A DNA stretch of 64,000 bases from Actinoplanes couchii (GTDB taxonomy: Bacteria > Actinomycetota > Actinomycetes > Mycobacteriales > Micromonosporaceae), in assembly GCF_016862075.1 (NCBI RefSeq), contig NZ_BOMG01000026.1:1-64000 (forward strand), written 5' to 3'. Position 1 is the first letter of the stretch; each line of letters opens with the position of its first letter. This document shows positions 1-7,800 of the stretch, in pieces. The position numbers and the translations under genes were made by a program. The notes below the pieces were generated by a model that saw only the letters and a program-made list of their open reading frames with translations, was not told where the DNA came from and did not search any database.

Positions 1-146
1 CCGGGACCGGGACCGGGACCGGGACCGGGACCGGGGCCGGGGCCGGGGCCGGGGCCGGGGCCGGGGCCGGGACCGGGACCGGGACCGGGGCCGGGATCGG
101 GACCGGGACCGGGGCCGGGGCCGGGGCCGGGGCCGGGGCCGGGGCG
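1..146. repeat. GGGGCC/GGGACC hexanucleotide tandem array
   Basis: About 24 uninterrupted six-base units run from the left edge, first mostly CCGGGA and then mostly CCGGGG, in blocks, with one variant unit near base 97. The array starts outside the window, so its true length is unknown. It lies downstream of the azlD stop. On the + strand it is rich in G-runs and could form G-quadruplex or hairpin structures. No gene of its own is supported here. Confidence 0.9.
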
Positions 147-182
147 GCCTTCGTTACAGCCGGGCGGCCGGGCGGATTTTCG

Positions 183-491
183 TTACGGCAAGCCGGCCAG
201 GCGCAGCAGGGCTGTTGTCGCGGCGGCGGCCAGGACCACCACCACGAAGGGGGCCCGGCGCCAGGCGAGCAGGGCGCCGACCAGGACTCCGGTGGGGCGG
301 GCCAGGCCGGCGAACTCGCTTCCGGCGGTCAGGGCCGCGGTGGCGGCCAGGGCTGCCAGCAGGGCGGCCGCGGACATCGGCAGGACTCGCTGCAGGGTGT
401 CGGAGAGTTCCAGGCGGTCGCGCAGCAGGACTCCGCTGAGCCGGATGGCGTAGGTGCCGGCCGCCAGGGTCAGGATCGCGGCGATCAGCAT
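183..491 (-). CDS. azlD: AzlD family branched-chain amino acid exporter small subunit
   Basis: A 102-residue, very hydrophobic protein with four likely membrane segments, the usual size and pattern of AzlD. AzlD pairs with AzlC to export branched-chain amino acids or analogues across the cytoplasmic membrane. The N-terminal stretch AAGTYAIRLSG is typical of the family. Its start overlaps the end of azlC by seven bases, which points to translational coupling and one transcript. The stop is followed within 40 bases by the hexamer array. The substrate is known only from the family; nothing in the sequence fixes it. Confidence 0.8.
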   Translation of the reverse strand: MLIAAILTLAAGTYAIRLSGVLLRDRLELSDTLQRVLPMSAAALLAALAATAALTAGSEFAGLARPTGVLVGALLAWRRAPFVVVVLAAAATTALLRLAGLP

Positions 492-1438
492 CGGTTCTCC
501 TCAGCGGCGGAAGCGGAATCAGAATCGGTCGCGGGATCACGATCGGGATTTCGACTTCCAAGACTCTGGCTTCCGGGACTTCGACGGTCGGGGCTTCGGT
601 TGTCGAGGCTTCGGTCTCCGGGGCTTCGGTGGTTGGGACTTCGGTCGCCGGGGCCTCGGTCTCCGGGGCCTTGGCGGTCGGGACCTCGATCGCCGGGGCT
701 TTGGCGGTTGGGAACTCGGTCGGCGGGGCCTCGGTCGCCGGGGCCTTGGCGGTCGGGGCCTTGGGCGGCGGGACTTCGGCGGTTGGGGCGGAACAGGACG
801 AACAGGCCCAGGAGGGCGGACATCACCGGGAGGCCGACGGGCAGGACCGGGGTCAGGAGCACTGCCACGGCTGCCCCGGTCAGGGCCACCAGACGGGTGT
901 CCCGGTCTCGCAACGACGGCAGGATCAGGGCGATCAGGCCCGCCGGGAAGGCCGCGTCCAAGCCCAGCGCGTCGGGGTCTCCGGTGGCGCCGCCGAGCAG
1001 GACGCCCAGGACCACGCCGGTGTTCCAGGAGACGAAGATGGTGGCGCCGACCAGCCAGTAGACCCGGCGGCGGGCGGCCGGAGTGTCCTCGGCCAGGGCG
1101 AACGCGACGGTCTCGTCGGTCATCAGGTGGCTGCCGATCAGCCGGTCCCGCCAGCGGGGGCCGATGGTGTCGGCCACGGCCAGGCCGAACGGCAGGTGCC
1201 GGGCGTTCAACAGCAGGCCGGCCAGGACGGCGGCGACCGGGTTGCCGGCCGCGAACAGGCCGACCGCAAGGAACTGGGAACCGCCCGCGAACACCAGGAC
1301 GGACATCACCACCGGAACCCAGACCGGCAGCCCGTACGCGATGGTGATGGCACCGAAGGAGGCGCCGACCGCGAGCGTCGCGGCGCCCAGGGCACCGATG
1401 TCTCGCCGTTGAGCCCGCGTTCGATATAACGTCCCCAT
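485..1438 (-). CDS. azlC: AzlC family branched-chain amino acid permease with repetitive C-terminal tail
   Basis: A 317-residue protein. Residues 1 to about 218 form a polytopic membrane domain of the AzlC type (GASFGAITIAYGLP near the N terminus, NARHLPFGLA in the middle). It is the large subunit of the AzlCD exporter. The last 100 or so residues are an unusual hydrophilic tail of short degenerate units such as SPGDRGP and DRQGPGD, encoded by a DNA minisatellite. Normal family members of about 230-250 residues end before this point. The tail is presumably cytosolic and disordered; its function is unknown. The gene is divergent from the XRE-cupin gene at 1507 and shares its operator region. 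Confidence 0.8.
   Translation of the reverse strand: MGTLYRTRAQRRDIGALGAATLAVGASFGAITIAYGLPVWVPVVMSVLVFAGGSQFLAVGLFAAGNPVAAVLAGLLLNARHLPFGLAVADTIGPRWRDRLIGSHLMTDETVAFALAEDTPAARRRVYWLVGATIFVSWNTGVVLGVLLGGATGDPDALGLDAAFPAGLIALILPSLRDRDTRLVALTGAAVAVLLTPVLPVGLPVMSALLGLFVLFRPNRRSPAAQGPDRQGPGDRGPADRVPNRQSPGDRGPDRQGPGDRGPGDRSPNHRSPGDRSLDNRSPDRRSPGSQSLGSRNPDRDPATDSDSASAAEENRC
488..781. repeat. Degenerate minisatellite inside the azlC 3' end
   Basis: About 290 bases are built from short units of the type GGTCGCCGGGGCC and TCTCCGGGGCCTTGG, kept in frame so that azlC stays open. The units are related in base content, not in exact phase, to the hexamer array at 1-146. Unit length varies and is close to multiples of 12-15 bases. 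Confidence 0.7.
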
Positions 1439-1439
1439 A

Positions 1440-1483
1440 GTTCGACATGCTGAACGACAACCCAGCGTTCGTCAAACCGAACG
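1440..1483. promoter_or_regulatory. Candidate operator of the azlC / XRE-cupin divergent promoter
   Basis: A perfect inverted repeat CGTTCG-N6-CGAACG lies at 1466-1483, and a second, weaker one GTTC-N8-GAAC at 1440-1455. A further CGTTCG half site sits at 1418-1423 in the first codons of azlC. The sites lie between divergent genes, one of which encodes a helix-turn-helix regulator, so autoregulation plus azl control is likely. This layout is inferred from sequence only. Confidence 0.5.
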
Positions 1484-1506
1484 TAATGGACCGATGGAGC
1501 GAACAC

Positions 1507-2064
1507 ATGCAGCAGCCGGCACCGCCGCTGGCCGTCATCGCCGCCGCCCTGCGCCGGGAACGGGACCGGGCCGGCATCTCCCTGACCGAATTGGCCCGCC
1601 GGGCCGGACTGGCCAAGTCGACGCTCTCCCAACTGGAGTCGGGCAGCGGCAACCCGAGCATCGAGACGCTGTGGGCGCTCGGAGTGGCGCTCGGCATCCC
1701 GTTCAGCCGGCTGGTCGAGCCGCCGCCGTCACCGGTGCGGGTGGTCCGGGCCGGCAGCAGCCCGCGGGTGCGGTCCGAGGGTGCGGACTTCTACGGCACC
1801 CTGCTGACCGCGGGGATCCCGGGCACCCGGCGGGACGTCTACGTGCTCGAACTGGAGCCGGGCGCGCTCCGGCACGCCGATCCGCACATCCCGGGCAGCG
1901 TCGAACACGTCGTGGTGTCGGCCGGGCGGATCCGGATCGGGCCGATCGACGAGCTGGTCGAGGTGGGGCCGGGCGACTACGTGACCTTCCCTGGTGACGT
2001 ACCGCACAGTTATGAGGCTCTTGATCCTGGCTCCTGGGCCGTGCTGGTGATGGAGCACCGCTGA
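1507..2064 (+). CDS. XRE family regulator with C-terminal cupin domain
   Basis: Residues about 8-62 form an XRE helix-turn-helix (SLTELARRAGLAKSTLSQLE), followed from about residue 110 by a cupin barrel (SVEHVVVSAG, GDYVTFPGDVPH). Such proteins bind operator DNA through the first domain and a small ligand through the second. It lies divergent from azlCD, a common arrangement for regulators of AzlCD exporters. The start at 1507 (MQQPAPPLA) is preferred. An earlier ATG at 1486 is possible, but a start at 1447 would translate through the inverted repeats. The protein is about 185 residues, normal for the family. Confidence 0.8.
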   Translation: MQQPAPPLAVIAAALRRERDRAGISLTELARRAGLAKSTLSQLESGSGNPSIETLWALGVALGIPFSRLVEPPPSPVRVVRAGSSPRVRSEGADFYGTLLTAGIPGTRRDVYVLELEPGALRHADPHIPGSVEHVVVSAGRIRIGPIDELVEVGPGDYVTFPGDVPHSYEALDPGSWAVLVMEHR

Positions 2065-2083
2065 CGCTCGTCGCGGGGCGCTG

Positions 2084-3034
2084 CTAGCGCTCGCTGTAGA
2101 GGCGGGAGACCACGTCCTCGATGTCCGGCTCGACCACGGACAGGTCGCGGACCGGGACCGCGGCCACCAGACCGGCCACCGCCGCGCCGGCCGTCGACGA
2201 GTCCAGAGTGAACGTCACCCGATGACCATTAGCGGTCACCGCGGCGAGGGTGGCGCCGGGCAGGGTGAAGCCGTCCGGCAGCGGCGCCGCCAGATCGGCC
2301 ACCAGACTGCGGCGCGAACCGTAGCGGGCGTGCAGCGCCTCGATGCTGCCGTCGTGCACCACCCGGCCGTGGTCGATCACCACCAGGCGCTCGCAGAGAC
2401 GTTCGATGTCGGCCAGATCGTGCGTGGTCAGCACCAGGGTGACGTCGCCGGCCGCGCCCAGTTCGGCCAGGAACGACCGGACCGCCTGTTTGCTGACCAC
2501 GTCCAGGCCGATCGTCGGCTCGTCCAGGAACAGCACCTCCGGGCCGTGCAGCAGGGCCGCGGTCAGCTCGCCGCGCATCCGCTGCCCCAGCGACAGCTGA
2601 CGGACCGGAGTTTCCATGAACTCGTCCAGATCCAGCAGTTCCCGGCACCGTTCCAGACGGGCGGCGTGCTCGGCCGGCGGCACCCGGTAGACGTGCCGCA
2701 GCAGCGCGAACGACTCCCGCAGCGGCAGATCCCACCACAGCTGCGAGCGCTGGCCGAAGACCACGCCGATCCGCAGCGCCAGCTTCGTCCGCTGCGGGAC
2801 CGGGGTCAGCCCGCACACCGACACCGTCCCGGAGCTGGGCGTCAGCACCCCGGTCAGCATCTTCAGGGTGGTCGACTTGCCGGCGCCGTTCGGGCCGATG
2901 TAGCCGACCATCTCCCCGCGGCCGATGCTGAGACTCACCCCGTCGACCGCCGCCACGACGCGTTTTTTCCGCCGGAGACGGCCGGCTTTCACGCGTACGA
3001 CGAAATCTTTCTTGAGGTCTTGCATCTGAATCAT
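2084..3034 (-). CDS. ABC-2 type exporter ATP-binding protein
   Basis: A 316-residue ABC ATPase with Walker A (GPNGAGKST), signature (LSLGQRMRGEL) and Walker B (VLFLDEPTIGLD). The signature and the short C-terminal extension are those of ATPases paired with ABC-2/DUF990 permeases. The chosen ATG at 3034 overlaps the permease stop at 3031 by four bases (ATGA). It hydrolyses ATP to drive the two permeases at 3031 and 3824. The exported substrate cannot be told from sequence; lipids, drugs or peptides are possible. Confidence 0.85.
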   Translation of the reverse strand: MIQMQDLKKDFVVRVKAGRLRRKKRVVAAVDGVSLSIGRGEMVGYIGPNGAGKSTTLKMLTGVLTPSSGTVSVCGLTPVPQRTKLALRIGVVFGQRSQLWWDLPLRESFALLRHVYRVPPAEHAARLERCRELLDLDEFMETPVRQLSLGQRMRGELTAALLHGPEVLFLDEPTIGLDVVSKQAVRSFLAELGAAGDVTLVLTTHDLADIERLCERLVVIDHGRVVHDGSIEALHARYGSRRSLVADLAAPLPDGFTLPGATLAAVTANGHRVTFTLDSSTAGAAVAGLVAAVPVRDLSVVEPDIEDVVSRLYSER

Positions 3035-3831
3035 GAGCCAGTGCTCCGGTAGTGACGGATGCCGGACCGCCAGACGACCCCGGCGATCACGGCCGCGACC
3101 AGCGCGACCAGCGGCGAGAGGAAACCGGTCCAGGACGGCAGACCGAGCGGATCGTCCCGGCCGAGCAGCGTCAGAGCCGGTTGATAGGCGACAAAACCGA
3201 AGCCCATGGCGTACGCGAAAAGGTTGCGGAACCAACTGCCGTAGACCGAGATCGGGTACGAGGTGAAGTCCCGCCCGCCGTAGGTGAACGCCGACCCGAT
3301 CTCGCCGGAATCCACCCACCAGAACGCCAGGCTCGCGCTCGTCACGAAGATCGCGCTGAAGAACACGCCTGCCATCAGTGGTGCGAGGGCGATCAGCAGC
3401 ACCCGCGCCGGGGTCCACGCGACGTCGTTGGCGGCGACCGCCAGGCCCAGCACCACGAACCCGAACACCACCCGCAGCGCCTTGCGGACCGGCAGATCCA
3501 TCAACAGCAGCTGCGGCAGCGCGGGCAACGGCCGGACCAGCACCGCGTCCAGGGTGCCGGTGCGCACGTACGTCTTCAGCTTGTCCACGTTCCCGACCAG
3601 CATGTCGGCCAGCGCGAACCCGGCCGAGCTGATGCCGACGATCAGGATCGCCTCGCGCAGAGTGAAACCGCCCACAGCCGGGGTGGCCCGGAACAGCACC
3701 AGCACGGTGAGTACGTCGAACACCGTGGCGCCGACATTGCCGAACAACTCCACCAGGAACGACGCCCGGTACGAGGCCGCCGACCGGATCTGCGCGGTGC
3801 CCAGAGCGACATAGGCTCGGAACTCAGCCAC
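3031..3831 (-). CDS. ABC-2 family exporter permease (second)
   Basis: A 266-residue protein with about six membrane segments, including a hydrophobic pair near residues 25-75 and a helix-rich C-terminal half. The stretch VRTGTLDAVLVRPL is characteristic of this permease group. It overlaps the upstream permease by eight bases and the downstream ATPase by four, so the three genes form one translationally coupled operon. The half-transporters probably form a heterodimer. Confidence 0.8.
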   Translation of the reverse strand: MAEFRAYVALGTAQIRSAASYRASFLVELFGNVGATVFDVLTVLVLFRATPAVGGFTLREAILIVGISSAGFALADMLVGNVDKLKTYVRTGTLDAVLVRPLPALPQLLLMDLPVRKALRVVFGFVVLGLAVAANDVAWTPARVLLIALAPLMAGVFFSAIFVTSASLAFWWVDSGEIGSAFTYGGRDFTSYPISVYGSWFRNLFAYAMGFGFVAYQPALTLLGRDDPLGLPSWTGFLSPLVALVAAVIAGVVWRSGIRHYRSTGS

Positions 3832-4684
3832 CCTGCACCACCAGGCGGCGCTCCGCCCGTCGCTGCACCAGGCCGGCCAGCAGCAGCATCGTGACCGCCC
3901 ACAGCAGTTGCAGCGCCACCAGGGCGATCTGCGTCACCGGGCCGTCCCGCTCGGCGATCACGTCCAGCGGTGTCTGCAACAGACTCGGCAACGGGGTGCC
4001 CAGCCACAACGCGGTCACGAAACCGTCCGGGAGCAGGCGCAACGGGAAGTAGAGGCCGCCCAGCACCCCGGAGCCGAGCGTCCACAACATGATCGGGCCG
4101 CGGGCGTCCTGCAGCCAGTAGGCGGTGGCGTTCACCAGATATTTACAGCCGAAACAGATGATCACCGCGAGCGCGATCGAGACAGCGAACAACGGGACCG
4201 TCTGCCAGCGTGCCGGAGTGTGCAGGGGGAAGAAGATCGCCCCGGCCAGCAGCGGCGCGGCGAACCTGGTCAGCATGCCGTGCAGAGCCCGGCCCAGGTC
4301 GGCGGCCAGAAAGGCGGTCACCGGGCCGATCGGACGTAACAGGTCGGCGGCGATGTCACCGGTGCGGATCCGATCGGCCAGCTCCGTCCAGCCCCAGATG
4401 CCGATGACACTGAGTAGACCCTGACCGGCCCAGACGTACGTCGCCAGCTGCTCCGCGTCGTAACCGGCCGGCATGTTGCCCGCCGCGCCCTCCGCCACCG
4501 CCAGCAGCACGTAGCAGCGCAGGAAGCCGAACACCACGTTGGTGAACGTTCCGGCTAAGGTGGCTTGCCGGTAGGTGGCGTACCGCCGGAAACCTGACCC
4601 GATCAGTGCACCGAAAGTAGCAACGGAGGCGCGGAACGGACCTAATCGAGAGATCGTCGGCACGCTGGCGTCTCGCTGGTCCAC
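3824..4684 (-). CDS. ABC-2 family exporter permease (first)
   Basis: A 286-residue polytopic membrane protein, first gene of the exporter operon. The segment IRTGDIAADLLRPIGP matches the loop seen in the neighbouring permease, so the two are paralogous partners. It begins 139 bases from the divergent gene at 4823, and the promoter should lie in that gap. No regulator gene adjoins it. Confidence 0.8.
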   Translation of the reverse strand: MDQRDASVPTISRLGPFRASVATFGALIGSGFRRYATYRQATLAGTFTNVVFGFLRCYVLLAVAEGAAGNMPAGYDAEQLATYVWAGQGLLSVIGIWGWTELADRIRTGDIAADLLRPIGPVTAFLAADLGRALHGMLTRFAAPLLAGAIFFPLHTPARWQTVPLFAVSIALAVIICFGCKYLVNATAYWLQDARGPIMLWTLGSGVLGGLYFPLRLLPDGFVTALWLGTPLPSLLQTPLDVIAERDGPVTQIALVALQLLWAVTMLLLAGLVQRRAERRLVVQGG

Positions 4685-4784
4685 GCCGTTAATCTCCTTT
4701 CCGAAACCCCGCGTCGGAGCCGGGAGACTCTACGTGGCTCTCCCGCCGGATGTGGCCCATTTTTCTTGACAGGTGGAGTTCGCC

Positions 4785-4826
4785 GTGACGGAGCGTTGCC
4801 AATCCGTGGGCCGGGGCGCCCGATGA
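4785..4826 (+). CDS. Possible 13-codon leader peptide ahead of the giant WG-repeat gene
   Basis: A GTG at 4785 stands six bases after a good ribosome-binding site (AGGTGGAG, 4771-4778). It opens a frame of 13 codons (MTERCQSVGRGAR) whose stop overlaps the ATG at 4823 as ATGA. The large gene itself has no clear binding site, so its translation may depend on this leader by coupling. Expression is not proven. Confidence 0.35.
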   Translation: MTERCQSVGRGAR

Positions 4827-7800
4827 ACGGATGGGGCTCCCGGCCGGGCGACAGCTGGGACGACGAACCCGCCTGGGTCTACGAGATCACCTGGGAGTGG
4901 GAGCCGCTTCCCGGTCAGCGCTATCCCGGGGATCCCGGGCGCCGTAAAGCTGTGCACACGCCGGTTTACGAGGCCTCCCGGGGTGGTTCCGCGCCGGCCA
5001 GTTCGGCGCCGGTCAGTCCGGCCGGGCGCGCTTCGGTGCCCACTCCTCCGCCGTCCTCGCCTGCTCCTGGATGGGCGGGCGATCAGAATCAGTCGCGGAC
5101 TCCTCGGGATGAACCGTCCTGGAACCGGCCGGCTCATATGCATGACCAGCGGGCCGTTTACGGGCAGCCGGGTTATCCGCCGCCGGCTGCTGACCCGCGT
5201 GCCTCTGGTGGGCGGCCGCCGCATGCCGGTGGGCCCGCACCTGATCCTTCGGGGCGGCCGCCACTGCCACAGCGACCGGTCGGCAACCCGGACCGGCGTG
5301 GTCCCGGTGCTCCGGGCAGTCCTGGTGGTCCCGGTGCTCCGGGGTCTTATGGCGCGCCTGGTCGTGGGGGGCCGGGTTCTTACGGGGGCCCGGTGCATCC
5401 GGGTTCGCACGGTGGGCCTGGTCCCGGGGGGTCCGTTCCTGGTGGGGCGGATCGCCGGGATCAGCGTGGGCCGGTTCCGCCCGGCCGCTTCGACGGGCCT
5501 GTGGCGCCTGCTGCTTCGGGCGGTTATCCGCCCGGACGGCCCGACCAGAACCCCGGCTACCCGGGCCGTCCTGGACCGGACCAGTACGGACAGCCCGGAG
5601 CCGACCAGTACCGGCGGCCCGGCCAGGACCGTCCCGCGCAGGATCGCCCCGGCCAGGACCAGTACGGACGCCCGTATTCGGATCAACAGGGCCGTCCTCA
5701 TCTCGACCAGCAGGGTCGCCCCTACCCGGACCAGCAGGGTCGCCCGCATCCGGATCAACAGGGCCGTCCGCATCCGGACCAGCAGGGTCGCCCTTATTCG
5801 GACCGGCAAGGTCGCCCGACGCCGGGGCAGATCTCGCCGGCCAGTCCGGCCTATGGTGCCGCCCGTCCGACCCCCACCGAGGCGTTCCCAGGGCGTGGAC
5901 CGCGCGAGGGCCGTACCCCGGATTCGCCGTTCGATCTGCGCCCGGCACCGCAGGACCGGAACTCGCCCGCACCCGCCCGCCCGGCCGCACAACCGACCCG
6001 GGTGACACCACAGAAGCCGGTCATGCCACCGGCAGCGGTCTACCCACCGGTCGCCGGCCAGCCCACCCCGGGCCACGGAGCCCCCGGCGTGGCCCCGGTC
6101 TCCGGCGTGGCCGGCGTGGCACCTGTCTCCGGCGTGGCCGGCGTGGCACCTGTCTCCGGCGTCGCCCACGGCACGGCTGGTGCCGCTCCGGTTTCCGGTG
6201 TCGCTTACGGAACTCCCGGTGTCGCGCCCGTCTCTGGCGTGACCCACGGAATGTCTGGTGTCGCTCCGGTCTCCGGCATCGCCCAAGGACCGGGCGGCCC
6301 CAGGCCGGTGTCGGCAGGCGGTGCCGCACCCGTTTCCGGCGTCGCGGCCCCACATGTTCCGGCTACTCCCCCGGGATTCGTTCCCCAGGCGGACCTGGCC
6401 ACTCCGGGACACCCCGCGCCTGGCCAGGGCTTCCCTGGTCACGCCGGGCCGCAGTCCGGTATGGACCGGTCCGCCGCCGCACCGGGAGGCGCGCCGACAT
6501 CTGGCGTTACCCCCGGAGGAATGCCGGTATCTGGCGTTGCCCAGACTGGGGCGCCGGGTTCCGGCGTTGCGGGACCGTCGGCGTATGCGACGCCCGAGGC
6601 CGCACCGGTCTCCGGCATCGCCGCTGCCCATCCGCACACGGCGCCGAGCATGGACCTTCGCCCGACCGCGGGAACGGCACCGGGTTCCACGCCTGCCGGC
6701 CTGGACCCATATGCCGGCGCCGATTCCGTCGGCCCGGACCCGTATGCCGGTGCCACCGGGCCGGACCAGCGCGCCGGGGCCGGTTCCGCCGGGACCGTTC
6801 CCGGTGGTGGAACGGCATACCCGCAGACCCCGAACCAGCAGCGGGAAAACGAGGAAGAGCAGGAGCCGACCCGCCCACTCGACCCACGCCGACTCGGCCA
6901 CGGCGCGACGCCGGCCGGCCGCCCCGGCATCGCTTCCGATCCGGAAGACCCGACCCGCCCGTTCGGGCTACGACGCAACACGCAGGGATCCCGCACCCGC
7001 GACGAGGACCGAACCCGAGCCATAGACCCACGCCGACTCGGCCCTCCCCCCGCAGATCACGCCGCCGCCGGCACGAACGACCGAACCACGCCCACGAACG
7101 ACCGAACCGATGTCAGCGCCGCAGTCCCCGACCAGCCAGACGCCTCCGGCACGGTCGGCACACCGGGAGTGGGCGTCGGTTCAACCAGCGCCGAGGGAAC
7201 ACCCCTAGCCGAGCCGGAAGTCCAGTCCGCAGGTCACGGCCTCGGCTGGCTGCTGTCACAAAGCGGCCACGGCGGTTCAACCCCGGTGATCGAGGAGGAC
7301 CCAGCCCCCGTCACCGAGGCAGTTCCCGAAACCGAGCCGCCCCGTCCCCTGGGTTGGTTCGCCCCGCCCGCGGAGGAGGACCCCTCCACGGACGACGACA
7401 CCCCAGCCCAGGAATCAGAAACCCAACACACCCAGACCCACGCCCCCACCAGCCACAACACACCGGCCAAAGATGTTGATGGCCAGGATGCTGCTGGCCG
7501 GGGCATCGCGGGCGATGGCATTGCCGGCCATGGCATCGCGAGCCAGGATGTCGCAGGCCAAGGCATCGCGGGTCAAGGCATTGCCAGCAATGGGATCGCG
7601 GGTCAAGGCATTGCCAGCGATGGCATCGCGGGTCAAGGCATTGCCAGCGATGGCATCGCGAGCCAGGACGTTGCAGACGAGAGCCGAACGGACATCAACG
7701 ACGATGCGGCCGCTACCCCGTCCGAGGTGGGTAGCGCGCGGACTGAAGCGGTGCCCGCTGAAGGAGAACTGCCGCAAGCCGACAACAACCTGTCGGTCAA

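Noticed and set aside
454-1347. Plus-strand frame with RGFGGRGLG-like repeats
   Set aside because: It is the other strand of the azlC minisatellite and membrane domain.
4766-4771. TTGACA as a -35 box for the giant gene
   Set aside because: No TANNNT lies 16-19 bases downstream, and the bases overlap a ribosome-binding site.
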